Part shown: one piece after another, positions 17,026 to 25,682 of the stretch
Layout of the letters: each line of letters opens with the position of its first letter
Position numbering within the stretch: position 1 is the first letter of the stretch
Assembly: GCF_039530225.1 (NCBI RefSeq)
Contig: NZ_BAAAOH010000001.1
Coordinates: 930,001-994,000, forward strand
DNA: 64,000 nt
Direction of reading: 5' to 3'
Source: Microbacterium pumilum
GTDB lineage: Bacteria > Actinomycetota > Actinomycetes > Actinomycetales > Microbacteriaceae
The notes under the pieces: generated by a model
Database searches by the model: none
The model's input: the letters and a program-made list of their open reading frames with translations, nothing else
What the model was told of the DNA's origin: nothing
Translations under genes and position numbers: made by a program

Positions 17026-19920
17026 TCAGCTCGCGTCGCGCACGGCGCGCCATACCCGGTCGCGCGAGAACGGCTGCTCGAACACGCGCGTGCCGATCGC
17101 CCGCGAGATGGCGTTGCCGATCGCCGGTGCGACCGGGTTGTAGGGCGACTCGCTCATCGACTTCGCGCCGAAGGGACCCAGATCGTCGGAGGTCTCGGCG
17201 AAGTACACCTCGGTCACCGGCACATCCGCGAACTGCGGCACGCGGTACTGGCGGAACACCGGGTTCACGATCTGCCCGTCCTCGATGAACAGCTCCTCGT
17301 ACAGCGCGCTGCCGATGCCCTGCGCCGTGCCGCCCTCCACCTGACCGCGGCACTGCGCGGGGTTCATGACGAATCCGGCGTCGGCCGCGTGCACCGACTG
17401 CAGGACGCGCACCGTGCCGGTGCCGGGGTCGACCGCGACCCGGGCGGCGTGAACGTTGAAGACCAGCGACCGTTGCGCGCCGAACTCGCGTCCCTCGGCC
17501 ACGAGACCGTCCTCGGATCGCTCGTCGGCCGGAGCGGCCGAGACGATCCGTGCGAAGTCGACGGTGCCTGTAGGGGTCACCACGCCATCGGCCGTGAGGT
17601 GGCACTCGGCGACATCCGCTTCCACAAGGCCGGCCGCGATCTGCAGCATCCGGGTGCGCAGCGCGACGCACGCGCCGTGCAATGCCTTGCCGGCGACCGT
17701 GATCCCCGCCGAGGCGAAGGCACCCGTGTCGTGACGCACGGCGTCGGTGTCGGAGCTTCGCAGCACGAGACGCTCGAACGGCACCTCGAGCACCGTCGCC
17801 GCGATCTGCCGGTGCACGGTCGTCGTGCCGTTGCCGAACTCGGCCGTGCCTGCCGCGAGCAGGTACGAGCCGTCGGGCCGCAGGGTGGCCGTGGTGTGCG
17901 AGATGTGGCCGCCCGGAGCCATGGTCGACAGCATCCCGAGCGCCATGCCCTCGCCGACCAGCCAGCCGGGTGGCGCCGCCACCCCGTTGCCCCGCCGGAT
18001 CGCGGCCTCGGCGAGGTCGAGGCACTGGTCGAGCCCGTAGCTGCCCCAGATCAGGTCGGCTTCGTACTCGTCTTCGGTCTGGTGCAGCGGGTCGCCCTCC
18101 TGGATCACGTTGAGCCGGCGCAATGCGAATGGGTCGATGCCGAGCTCTTCGGCGAGCAGGTCCATCGCGGACTCGATGCCCAGGATCACCTGCCCGAGGC
18201 CATAGCCGCGGAAGGCTCCGGACGGGACGTTGTTCGTGTACACCACCTCGGCGTCGACACGCTTGGTCGGGCAGCGGTACACCGCCAACGACTCGGCGCA
18301 CGCATGGAAGAGCACGCCGATCGCATGGTTGCCGTACGCTCCCGTGTCGCTGAGCACATCGACCTTCATCGCCGTGAGCCGGCCGTCGCGCGAGGCTCCG
18401 AGCGAGATCGAGACGCGCATCGGATGCCGCACCGACGCGCGGCGGAACTCATCGGTGCGCGCGAACTCGTAGGCCACCGCGCGTCCGGTGCGAAGCACCG
18501 CGAGGGCGACCAGGTCTTCGGTGAAGATCTCCTGCTTGCCGCCGAACCCGCCCCCGACCCGAGCGGCGAACACGCGCACGCGATCGGTCGGCAGATCGAA
18601 GAGGTGCGCGATCTCGTCGCGCGTGAGGAAGGGCACCTGTGTGCTCGAGCGGATGACGAGCCGGCCGTCGTCGTCCAGCCAGCCGATCGAACCGTGCGTC
18701 TCGAGCTGCGCGTGCGAGACGCGCTGGGTCTGCCACGTGCCGCTCACGGTCACCTCGCTCGCCGCGAGCGCCGTGTCGACGTCGCCCCCGAACCCGTCGT
18801 GGAGTGCGGCGATGAGGTTGCGGGAGGCATCGTCCACACGATCTTCGGCGGTGAGCCCCGGATGGATGACGGGCGCACCGGGCTGGCGCGCAGCTTCGGG
18901 CTCGAAGACCGCGGGCAGGATGTCGTACTCGACCCGGATCCGCCGGCACGCCTCCTCGGCGGCCGCGCTGGTCTCGGCGACGACCGCCGCGACGCGCTGG
19001 CCGATGTGCCGCACGACGTCGTCGAGCATCCGGAGGTCATCGGGATCGTCCTCACGATGCTGATGCCGAGCGGTCGAGTACCGGCCCGCCGGCACATCGT
19101 GATGGGTGAACACGGCGATGACTCCGGGCACGCGGACCGCGTCGGAGGTGTCGATCGCCCTGATGCGCGCGTGCGCATGCGGCGAGCCGAGCACCCGCAG
19201 CACGAGGGCCTCGGGCACCTCGGTGTCGAACGTGAACGGCTCGAGGCCCTGCACGACACGGCGGGCGGCCTCGGGAGAAACGGATCGGCCGACGCCGTGC
19301 TCAGGCGTCGAGATCGGGTCGGGGCGTTCCGTCTCGGCCGCTGCGCTCCCTCGCTCAACGACCGGGGTGTCAGGCCCCTCCCGGTCGTTGAGCGACACGT
19401 CGACTCGCCGGCGCTCGCTCAGTTCGGGTCTGCGCGAGACGAAACGCCCTGAGCCATCCTCAAGAGCGGGCCCCGTCTCGCGCACCGGGCCGAGGACTGC
19501 CTGAGTGATCGCGTCGCGGATCGGGCGGTACCCGGTGCAGCGGCAGAGGCTCCCCTTCATGCGCCGGTCGAGGTCAGGCAGGTCGTCCCCCGTCAGGGTC
19601 GAGGCCGTCACGCTCATGCCGGGTGTGCAGAAGCCGCATTGGAACCCGAAGTGCTCGATGAGCGCCTCCTGCACGGGATGCAGCGCATCGCCGTCCGCGA
19701 GCCCTGCCGCCGTGATGACGTGCGCATCCTCGACCCGGACGGCGGGGATGATGCACGAATGCACCGGCTCGCCGTCGAGGATGACGGCGCAGGCGCCGCA
19801 GTCGCCGGCGTCGCAGCCCTTCTTCACCTCGTGATGACCGTGTTCGCGCAGGAGCGTGCGCAGGCACTGCCCCGGACGTGGCTCGGCCTCGATCGGCTCG
19901 CCGTTGACTGTGATTCTCAA
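17026..19920 (-). CDS. molybdenum hydroxylase, fused 2Fe-2S and Mo-binding subunit (xanthine dehydrogenase type)
   Basis: 964 aa. Residues 1-145 hold two 2Fe-2S clusters: C36, C41, C44, C56 and C95, C98, C126, C128. Residues ~210-950 are the Mo-pterin domain, with RVGGGFGGKQ, GAFRGYGLGQ and a C-terminal GAKSMSESP carrying the catalytic Glu. FAD is on a separate subunit. This FeS-Mo fusion resembles E. coli XdhD (YgfN). The start is taken as TTG at 19920 (RITVNGEP follows; GAGG precedes), as no ATG/GTG fits. The interdomain linker (~150-210) is atypical and encoded across a 15-bp perfect inverted repeat. Likely oxidises hypoxanthine/xanthine to urate. Confidence 0.88.
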   Translation of the reverse strand: MRITVNGEPIEAEPRPGQCLRTLLREHGHHEVKKGCDAGDCGACAVILDGEPVHSCIIPAVRVEDAHVITAAGLADGDALHPVQEALIEHFGFQCGFCTPGMSVTASTLTGDDLPDLDRRMKGSLCRCTGYRPIRDAITQAVLGPVRETGPALEDGSGRFVSRRPELSERRRVDVSLNDREGPDTPVVERGSAAAETERPDPISTPEHGVGRSVSPEAARRVVQGLEPFTFDTEVPEALVLRVLGSPHAHARIRAIDTSDAVRVPGVIAVFTHHDVPAGRYSTARHQHREDDPDDLRMLDDVVRHIGQRVAAVVAETSAAAEEACRRIRVEYDILPAVFEPEAARQPGAPVIHPGLTAEDRVDDASRNLIAALHDGFGGDVDTALAASEVTVSGTWQTQRVSHAQLETHGSIGWLDDDGRLVIRSSTQVPFLTRDEIAHLFDLPTDRVRVFAARVGGGFGGKQEIFTEDLVALAVLRTGRAVAYEFARTDEFRRASVRHPMRVSISLGASRDGRLTAMKVDVLSDTGAYGNHAIGVLFHACAESLAVYRCPTKRVDAEVVYTNNVPSGAFRGYGLGQVILGIESAMDLLAEELGIDPFALRRLNVIQEGDPLHQTEDEYEADLIWGSYGLDQCLDLAEAAIRRGNGVAAPPGWLVGEGMALGMLSTMAPGGHISHTTATLRPDGSYLLAAGTAEFGNGTTTVHRQIAATVLEVPFERLVLRSSDTDAVRHDTGAFASAGITVAGKALHGACVALRTRMLQIAAGLVEADVAECHLTADGVVTPTGTVDFARIVSAAPADERSEDGLVAEGREFGAQRSLVFNVHAARVAVDPGTGTVRVLQSVHAADAGFVMNPAQCRGQVEGGTAQGIGSALYEELFIEDGQIVNPVFRQYRVPQFADVPVTEVYFAETSDDLGPFGAKSMSESPYNPVAPAIGNAISRAIGTRVFEQPFSRDRVWRAVRDAS
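19352..19394. repeat. 15-bp perfect inverted repeat inside the coding linker
   Basis: CGCTCAACGACCGGG (19352-19366) and CCCGGTCGTTGAGCG (19380-19394) flank a 13-nt loop. The element looks like the intergenic REP-type hairpins with a GTTGAGCG core common in this bacterial group, but here it encodes linker residues 176-190 between the FeS and Mo domains. Confidence 0.8.
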
Positions 19921-19930
19921 CAGGTGATCC

Positions 19931-20764
19931 TCATGCCGCGAGCTCCTGGCGAATCGCCTCGGCGAGCACGCCCGAGACCCCGCGGCGCCAGTCGGCGACG
20001 CCGAGCGGGTCGGTGTAATAGCCCGGTGCGGCGGCGATATCGGCCGCCAGGGTCGCCGAGTCGGGAAGCGCCGGATACCGCAGCACCACCGGCACGAGCG
20101 TCGCCGCCGTGACGCCGAAGACCGCGCTCCCGTCCTCGTCGACCCGACCTGTGACGACAGCGCCCGACCGGCCGAGCTCGGCGAGCGCGATCTTGCGCAG
20201 AAGCGCTCGAGAGCGCAGAGCGAATGCGGGGAGCTCGACCGCCCGCAGCACGTCACCACGCTTGAGGCTGTTCGTGCCGTTGCCTGTCATGAGCTCCGCG
20301 ACCGGCAGGCGGCGCTCGCCTCCGTCGGCGGTCCAGACCACGGCCAGGCCGTCCAGGCCCGCGGCCAGTGAGACCATGGCGCCCGCCGAGAACGAGCGGC
20401 ATACGTTGCCGCCGACGGTCGCGGTGTTCCAGATCTTGTACGACGCGAGGAGGGCGTTGGCGGCATCCGGGATCATGGACGTCGCGGTCCACGACGGGGG
20501 CAGCGGCGCGGCATCCGTCGCCGCCCTTCCCTGCGCCCACGCCACGAGCTGCGCGATCGTGCAGGTCGCTCCGATGCGCAGGCCCGCCTCGGTCACTTCG
20601 AGGTCGGGCCAGTCGAGAGTCGTCAGGTCTACGAAACCCGTCGCTTCGGGCTGCGGCTCGCTCATCAGCCACGTGCCCCCGGCGAGCAGCACTTCGCCCG
20701 GCGCGAGCGCGAGGTCGGCGCGGCCGCGCGCGCGACGGTAGGTGGTGACGGTGTCGATGTCCAC
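19931..20764 (-). CDS. molybdenum hydroxylase FAD-binding subunit
   Basis: 277-aa FAD subunit that passes electrons from the FeS clusters to the final acceptor. It shows the CO-dehydrogenase-flavoprotein pattern: FAD-binding LLAGGTWLM near the N-terminus and TATVGGNVCRSFSAG in the middle. The GTG at 20764 is the first start after the upstream stop (12 bp gap). It ends 10 bp before the FeS/Mo gene. E. coli YgfM plays the same role beside XdhD. Confidence 0.88.
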   Translation of the reverse strand: MDIDTVTTYRRARGRADLALAPGEVLLAGGTWLMSEPQPEATGFVDLTTLDWPDLEVTEAGLRIGATCTIAQLVAWAQGRAATDAAPLPPSWTATSMIPDAANALLASYKIWNTATVGGNVCRSFSAGAMVSLAAGLDGLAVVWTADGGERRLPVAELMTGNGTNSLKRGDVLRAVELPAFALRSRALLRKIALAELGRSGAVVTGRVDEDGSAVFGVTAATLVPVVLRYPALPDSATLAADIAAAPGYYTDPLGVADWRRGVSGVLAEAIRQELAA

Positions 20765-20775
20765 GGATGCCCCGG

Positions 20776-22131
20776 CTAGAGCCGTTCCGCCAGCTCGAGC
20801 GAGGCTGCCGCGACCTCTTCGGCGATGACCTGCTCTTCGACGGTGACGAGAGAGCCCTCGACGACGACCGGACGGCCGCCCACGAAGAGGCGGTGCAGGG
20901 GCGGCATCGCGCCGAGGCCGAGTGCGGCCACAGGGTCCAGGATGCCGGCATGCTCGACGCCGTCGACCCGCCACACTGCGATGTCGGCGACCTTGCCCGC
21001 TTCGAGCGAGCCGATCTCGGTGTCGCGCCCGAGCACCCGGGCACCGCCCATCGTCGCGACCTGCAGGCCGGCGCGCACGCTGAACGAGTCGGCGCCGGTG
21101 CGCAGGCGATTCATCAGCACGGCCTCGCGGATCTCGATGCCGAGCTGACCCGACTCGTTCGACGCGGCGCCGTCCACCCCGAGTCCCACCGGCACTCCCG
21201 CGCGCAGCAGGTCGCGCACCGGGGCGATGCCCGAGGCGAGCCGTGCGTTCGACGACGGGCAGTGCGCGACGCCGGTGCCCGTCGCGGCGTAGCGCGCGAT
21301 GGCGACGTCGTCGAGGTGCACGCAGTGCGCCATCCAGACATCGTCGCCGAGCCAGCCGAGGTCTTCGAGGTACTGCGTGGGGGTCTTGCCGAAGCGCTCC
21401 GCGCAGTACGCGTCCTCCTCGACCGTCTCGGACGCGTGCGTATGCAGCCGAACGCCGAGCGAGCGGGCGAGCTGCGCCGCTTCGCGCAGCAGATCGGCGG
21501 TCACCGAGAAGGGTGAGCACGGGGCGATCGCGACGTGCACGAGCGAGCCGAACGAGGGGTCGTGGTACCGCTCGACGGCCTCCTGCGATGCGGCGAGCGC
21601 AGCATCCGTCGTCTCGACGGCGAAGTCGGGCGGCAGACCGCCCTGCGAGGCGCCGAGGTCCATAGAGCCGCGCGTGGCGTGGAGCCGCACTCCGACACGA
21701 TCGGCGGATTCGACGATCGCCCCGACGATGTCCCCCGAGCCCTTCGGGAAGATGTAGTGGTGGTCGCCCACTGTGGTGCAGCCCGACCGCGCCAGGACCG
21801 CCATCGCTCCCGCCGCGCCGGCGCCCGTGAGGCCCGCATCGATGCGCGACCACAGCGGGTACAGGGCCGTGAGCCAGTCGAACAGGATCGCATCCTGCGC
21901 GTAGCCGCGGGTCAGCCACTGGTACAGGTGGTGGTGGGTGTTGATGAGGCCGGGGGTGACGAGGCACCCGGTCGCATCGACGATCTCGGCGCCGGGGCGG
22001 AGATCGTCGGATGCCGGACCGGCGCCCACCGCCGAGATGACGCCGTCATCGATCACGACGTGGCCCGTGGCGTGCTCGGCACCTGACGGATCGACGGTCG
22101 CGACGTAGCCGCCTTCGATGATGGTGCGCAC
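20776..22131 (-). CDS. amidohydrolase, 8-oxoguanine/guanine deaminase type
   Basis: 451-aa metal-dependent deaminase of the AtzA/TrzN/SsnA group. Motifs: NTHHHLYQWLTR (metal His pair, as in 8-oxoguanine deaminases), LHTHASE, MAHCVHL and GVDGAASNES. It would deaminate 8-oxoguanine or guanine to urate or xanthine, feeding the hydroxylase or uricase. The GTG at 22131 begins the family-like IVRTIIEGGYVATV region; the frame extends upstream but overlaps xdhC. Neighbours match E. coli ssnA-ygfK-ygfM-xdhD in content. Confidence 0.82.
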   Translation of the reverse strand: MRTIIEGGYVATVDPSGAEHATGHVVIDDGVISAVGAGPASDDLRPGAEIVDATGCLVTPGLINTHHHLYQWLTRGYAQDAILFDWLTALYPLWSRIDAGLTGAGAAGAMAVLARSGCTTVGDHHYIFPKGSGDIVGAIVESADRVGVRLHATRGSMDLGASQGGLPPDFAVETTDAALAASQEAVERYHDPSFGSLVHVAIAPCSPFSVTADLLREAAQLARSLGVRLHTHASETVEEDAYCAERFGKTPTQYLEDLGWLGDDVWMAHCVHLDDVAIARYAATGTGVAHCPSSNARLASGIAPVRDLLRAGVPVGLGVDGAASNESGQLGIEIREAVLMNRLRTGADSFSVRAGLQVATMGGARVLGRDTEIGSLEAGKVADIAVWRVDGVEHAGILDPVAALGLGAMPPLHRLFVGGRPVVVEGSLVTVEEQVIAEEVAAASLELAERL

Positions 22132-22151
22132 GATGATCCTGTTCTCGGGGG

Positions 22152-23255
22152 TCAGGCGGACGGGGCCGTCGTCTTGGGGGTGCAGGATGCCGGGGTCCCG
22201 GCATCGTCCGCGCTGTTCGATCGGTGGAGGGGTCCTTCGGTCTCGCGCAGGGGTGCCCCCGGCCCGCCGTAGCGTGAGGCGACGATCTCGGCGACGACGG
22301 CAACCGCCGACTCGAGCGGGCTCGAGCCGCCCAGGTCGAGGCCGAGAGGTGAGTGCAGTCGTGCGAGGGTCACCTCGTCGACGCCGGCGGCGCGCAGCAG
22401 GGTCATCCGATGGGCGACGGTCGAACGCGCGCCCATCGCACCGACGAAGCCGACCGGCAGGCCGAGCGCGACCTTCAGCGCGGGGATGTCGACCCGCTCG
22501 TCGTGCGTGAGCACGCATACCGCCGTGCGGGCGTCGAGCGTCGCGGGGTCGAGGTCGGCGAGGTATTCGTGAGGGGGCGCCACGACGACCTCCACGGCGT
22601 CGGGGAAGCGTTCGGGGGTTGCCATGAGCTCCCACGTGTCGCAGACCGACACCGCGAACCCGGCCGCGGCGGCGACCCGGCACAGCGCGGCGGCATGTTC
22701 ACCGGCGCCGAGGATGATGAGGCGCGGACGCGGAGCCTGCGAGAGCACGAGCAGGTCGTCAGGACTCGGAAGGACCCGGCTCTCGCGGTATGCGACGGCG
22801 CGACCGAGCGGCGATCGGGCACGTGGGCTGAGCGGATCGACATCGTCGACCAGCGTCACGGCTCCGGACGCAAGGTCGAGGCTGACCGTGACGGCGCGGT
22901 CGGAGGCGGCCCCGTCGAGCGCTTCAAGGGCGTCGCCGTCGGCCGCGTTCAGTCGGTGGGCGATCACGTCCACCGATCCGCCGCACGCGAGACCGGCGGC
23001 GTGGGCGGCTTCGTCGGAGTAGCCGAATGAGGCTGCGCGGGGCTGACCGGTGGCGAGCACCGCGAGGGCGAGGCTCACTGCCTCGGACTCGACGCATCCG
23101 CCCGAGATGGAGCCGATGACGCGACACTCGCGCGTGACCGCCATCGAGGCGCCGACGCCGCGCGGTGCGCTGCGTGCCACGCGCGTCACCGTGACGACAG
23201 CGACGTCGGCGCCCGCGCGCAACAGCGGCAGCAGCTCGTGCGCCAGTTCCAGCAT
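22152..23255 (-). CDS. xdhC: XdhC-family molybdenum hydroxylase maturation factor
   Basis: 367-aa XdhC/CoxI protein that binds and sulfurates Mo cofactor before insertion into the hydroxylase. N-terminal XdhC_CoxI domain contains TRVARSAPRGVGASMAV and GSISGGCVESE; the C-terminal Rossmann half has LIILGAGEHAAALCRVAAA and FVGAMGARSTVAHR. First gene of the xdh operon. The ATG at 23255 lies 7 nt after a TAGCGT -10, so it is probably leaderless. The last ~25 residues are low complexity. Confidence 0.9.
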   Translation of the reverse strand: MLELAHELLPLLRAGADVAVVTVTRVARSAPRGVGASMAVTRECRVIGSISGGCVESEAVSLALAVLATGQPRAASFGYSDEAAHAAGLACGGSVDVIAHRLNAADGDALEALDGAASDRAVTVSLDLASGAVTLVDDVDPLSPRARSPLGRAVAYRESRVLPSPDDLLVLSQAPRPRLIILGAGEHAAALCRVAAAAGFAVSVCDTWELMATPERFPDAVEVVVAPPHEYLADLDPATLDARTAVCVLTHDERVDIPALKVALGLPVGFVGAMGARSTVAHRMTLLRAAGVDEVTLARLHSPLGLDLGGSSPLESAVAVVAEIVASRYGGPGAPLRETEGPLHRSNSADDAGTPASCTPKTTAPSA

Positions 23256-23261
23256 CCCGTC

Positions 23262-23267
23262 ACGCTA
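23262..23267 (-). promoter_or_regulatory. -10 element of the xdh operon
   Basis: TAGCGT, 7 nt before the xdhC ATG. Its spacing to an upstream GAAAC is exactly that seen at uraD (10 nt). Confidence 0.55.
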
Positions 23268-23277
23268 ACCCGGACGT

Positions 23278-23293
23278 GTTTCCAGCGCACTAC
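23278..23293 (-). promoter_or_regulatory. GlnR-like box at xdhC promoter
   Basis: On the minus strand GTAGT-GCGCTG-GAAAC, with two mismatches in the first half-site. It occupies -23 to -38 from the xdhC start, the same position and orientation as the perfect uraD box. Confidence 0.4.
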
Positions 23294-23472
23294 GCTGTCG
23301 TGAAAAAGCGGTGGGCTGTCGTGAAAAGCAGTGGGCTGTCGTGAAAAGCAGTGGGCTGTCGCGAAAAGCAGTGGGCTGTCGTGAAAAGCAGTGGGCTGTC
23401 GTGAAAAGCAGTGGGCTGTCGTGAAAAAGCGGTGGGCTGTCCTGAAAAACAGTGGGCTGTCGTGAAAAGGCA
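23291..23472. repeat. tandem array of about nine 20-bp units
   Basis: The unit is GTGGGCTGTCGTGAAAAGCA, in a head-to-tail array in the divergent xdhC / nucleotidyltransferase promoter region. Copies from 23311, 23331, 23351, 23371 and 23391 are exactly 20 bp, with one base changed in the third (GCG for GTG). The first copy is degenerate and the last three carry small insertions or substitutions. There are no spacers and no coding-like phase. Two helical turns per unit would place every copy on one face of DNA. Confidence 0.9.
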
Positions 23473-23511
23473 GTAGTGGTGAGTCGCTGCGCCGTCTGGG
23501 TCGGAGGATCG

Positions 23512-24066
23512 ATGCGCGTCTGCGGACTCGTCCTCGCCGCGGGTGGCGGGACACGGTACGGGCGTCCGAAGGGCCTCGTGCGCGGTGCGGACGGTGTTCC
23601 GTGGGTCGCGAGGGCCGTCGACGTGCTCCGCGACGGAGGCTGCGACGGGGTGGTCGTCCTCGTCGGCGCGGCGGGCGACGAGGTAGCGGCGCTCGTGCCT
23701 GAGTGGGCGTCGGTGGTGACCGTCGCGGACTGGGCTGACGGTCTTGCCGCGACGCTGCGGGCGGGTCTCGCCACGGCGTCGACGGAGGGGTGGGATGCCG
23801 TCGCGATCACCCCCGTCGACACTCCGGATGCGGCGCCCGCAGCCGTGGCGCGGGTTCTCGGCGCGCTGCGGGGACGTTCGCCGCTCGTGCAGGCGGTGTA
23901 CGGCGGCGTGCCCGGGCATCCGGTCGCGATTGCGCGCTCGCACTTCGCGCCCCTGGCGGAGGCGCTCGACGGCGACCGCGGCGCCCGCCCGTACCTCGCC
24001 GCGCATGGAGTCGTCGAGGTGGAGTGCGCCGACCTCTGGTCGGGGGAGGACGTCGACCGTCCGTGA
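23512..24066 (+). CDS. MocA/PucB-like nucleotidyltransferase
   Basis: 184-aa MobA-like NTP transferase with the nucleotide-binding N-terminus GLVLAAGGGTRYGRPK. Such proteins attach CMP to Mo cofactor for xanthine dehydrogenase-type enzymes; B. subtilis PucB is the homologue in a purine operon. ITPVDTPD carries the metal-binding Asp region. The ATG at 23512 follows CGGAGGA. It is divergent from xdhC, so the two maturation genes share one intergenic region containing the tandem repeats. Confidence 0.85.
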   Translation: MRVCGLVLAAGGGTRYGRPKGLVRGADGVPWVARAVDVLRDGGCDGVVVLVGAAGDEVAALVPEWASVVTVADWADGLAATLRAGLATASTEGWDAVAITPVDTPDAAPAAVARVLGALRGRSPLVQAVYGGVPGHPVAIARSHFAPLAEALDGDRGARPYLAAHGVVEVECADLWSGEDVDRP

Positions 24067-24239
24067 TGCTCCGGTCGCATCGGCTCCGTCCTGAGCCTGT
24101 CGACGCGTCCGGCACCCGCTCGATCGCGATCGGGCATCTGCGATTCCTCCCCAGCTGGGCGCTCAGCGGAGTTTCCACAGGATCGGATTGATCCCCTCAT
24201 CTGGGCCTTTTACGACGCTCGGATGTCGGTGGCCCCGAG

Positions 24240-24245
24240 CAGAAT
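24240..24245 (+). promoter_or_regulatory. -10-like element, HNH gene
   Basis: CAGAAT ends 7 nt before the ATG at 24252; no Shine-Dalgarno is seen, consistent with a leaderless mRNA. Confidence 0.35.
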
Positions 24246-24251
24246 GGGACC

Positions 24252-25682
24252 ATGACAAACCTCGCCGACGCCCTCGAGAGGATCAGCGGCGAGCTCTCGA
24301 CGGTGGTGAGCGAGGCGTTCGCGAGTGATGCGGTGAGCGCGATGTCCGACGCCGAGATCCTGGAGATCATGGCGGCGGCCGCGGGGGTCGCTCGCAGCGC
24401 GGAGGCGCTGATGATCGAGACGACCGGCGAGGTCGACGAGCGATCGGATCGAGCCACGATCGATGTGCGGATGACGACGCGGTTCGGCTGTCGGTCTGTC
24501 ATCGAGCTCGTGCAACGCACCACCCGTGTCTCGAAGCACACGGCGAGCGACTTCCTCGCCGCTGGTCGTGCCATGCATCGAAACGTCGCCCCGAGCAGCG
24601 GCGAGATTCTGCCGTCCGACCTTCCGCAGATGCGCGAGGCGATGGCGGCCGGTCATGTCGGCCTCGACGCCGTGATGGCGGTCTCCAAGCCACTGCTGCT
24701 GTGCTCCGCGGGTCGGACCGCGATTCTCGCCGCCGATGAAGAACTCGCATCGAGCGCGCGCGGCGAGGGAGCGGATGCAGCACCTCCAGCGTGCGCCGAC
24801 GACCTCCGCGCCCTCGCCACCGTGTGGGCGATGTACCTCGATCAAGACGGCGCCGAACCTCGTGAGAGGCAGGCGATGCGCAAGCGCGGCGTGACCGTCG
24901 GTGTGTGCCGGGATCACCTCGTCCCGATCCGCGGCCATCTGCTCCCCGAGGTCGCCGGGCAGCTGCAGCGGATCTTCGACAGCATCCTCAATCCCAAAGC
25001 CGACGGTGCTTCGTCGCCGGGCGGCCCGACCTTCGTCGAGTCCGACGTTTCAGATCTCGATGCACCGCGCGTCCCCATCGCCGACACGCGCTCACGCGCG
25101 CAGAAGCAGCACGATGCCCTCGCGACCGCATTGACCACGCTGGCCGCGTCCGGAGGTCTTCCCACGCTCGGCGGAGCGGCGCCGACGCTCGTTGTCTCGG
25201 TTCGGGCTGAGGATGTCGCCGAGGGCCGCGGGTTCGCGCACATCAGTGGCTGCGACGAACCGATCTCGCTCACGTCTGCGCGCCACATCGCCTGCTCAGG
25301 CGCGGTGCAGCGGATCCTCCTCAGCCCTGACGGCCGGATCGTGGCGATCGGCACCATGGAGCGAGTGTTCAACCACCACCAGCGACGGGCGATCGGCGTT
25401 CGCGACGGTGGCTGCGTCATCCCGGGCTGCCATGTCAGCGCAGAGTGGTGTGAGATCCACCATGTGACAGGGCATGCGGTGGGCGGCGCCACCGACACCG
25501 ACAACGGGGTGCTGCTCTGCTGGTTCCATCACCGCACGATCGATTCGAGCGGGTGGCAGATCCGGATGAACCACGGTGTTCCCGAGGTTCGCGGCCCGTC
25601 GTGGTGGGATTCGAAACAGCGATGGCGGCCCGTGACGAAGTCGCCGACCCGCATGCGCGAGCGCGTCGCGCGACGGATGTGA
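24252..25682 (+). CDS. DUF222 / HNH endonuclease domain protein
   Basis: 476 aa. Residues ~20-320 are a DUF222 helical region, and ~385-445 an HNH nuclease with CVIPGCHVSAEWCEIHHV and LCWFHHRTI, giving two zinc-type Cys pairs and the catalytic His. This is the 13E12-type family, present in many copies in actinobacterial genomes; its role is unknown and mobile or defence functions have been proposed. No neighbour shares an obvious link, and the GC content looks like the surroundings. Confidence 0.85.
   Translation: MTNLADALERISGELSTVVSEAFASDAVSAMSDAEILEIMAAAAGVARSAEALMIETTGEVDERSDRATIDVRMTTRFGCRSVIELVQRTTRVSKHTASDFLAAGRAMHRNVAPSSGEILPSDLPQMREAMAAGHVGLDAVMAVSKPLLLCSAGRTAILAADEELASSARGEGADAAPPACADDLRALATVWAMYLDQDGAEPRERQAMRKRGVTVGVCRDHLVPIRGHLLPEVAGQLQRIFDSILNPKADGASSPGGPTFVESDVSDLDAPRVPIADTRSRAQKQHDALATALTTLAASGGLPTLGGAAPTLVVSVRAEDVAEGRGFAHISGCDEPISLTSARHIACSGAVQRILLSPDGRIVAIGTMERVFNHHQRRAIGVRDGGCVIPGCHVSAEWCEIHHVTGHAVGGATDTDNGVLLCWFHHRTIDSSGWQIRMNHGVPEVRGPSWWDSKQRWRPVTKSPTRMRERVARRM

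Noticed and set aside
17026..19920. Frameshift or two separate genes for the FeS and Mo domains
   Set aside because: A single uninterrupted frame covers both domains with all eight FeS cysteines and the Mo motifs; fused FeS-Mo subunits are a known form, so no break is needed.
23291..23472. CRISPR array or plasmid iterons
   Set aside because: Repeats are directly adjacent with no spacers, no cas genes are near, and no rep gene or AT-rich unwinding region is present.
23265..24200. 311-codon open frame on the minus strand through the 20-bp tandem repeat
   Set aside because: The 20-bp unit is not a multiple of three and reads open in all three minus frames only because it has no stop; the frame also lies over the MocA-like gene. 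It is a shadow.
24067..24251. Possible small gene or RNA between the MocA-like and HNH genes
   Set aside because: No start with a ribosome site, no conserved peptide and no strong hairpin seen.
24252..25682. Mobile intron or inserted element carrying the HNH gene
   Set aside because: No terminal repeats, group I/II features, target duplication or composition change; the family is a common chromosomal one.
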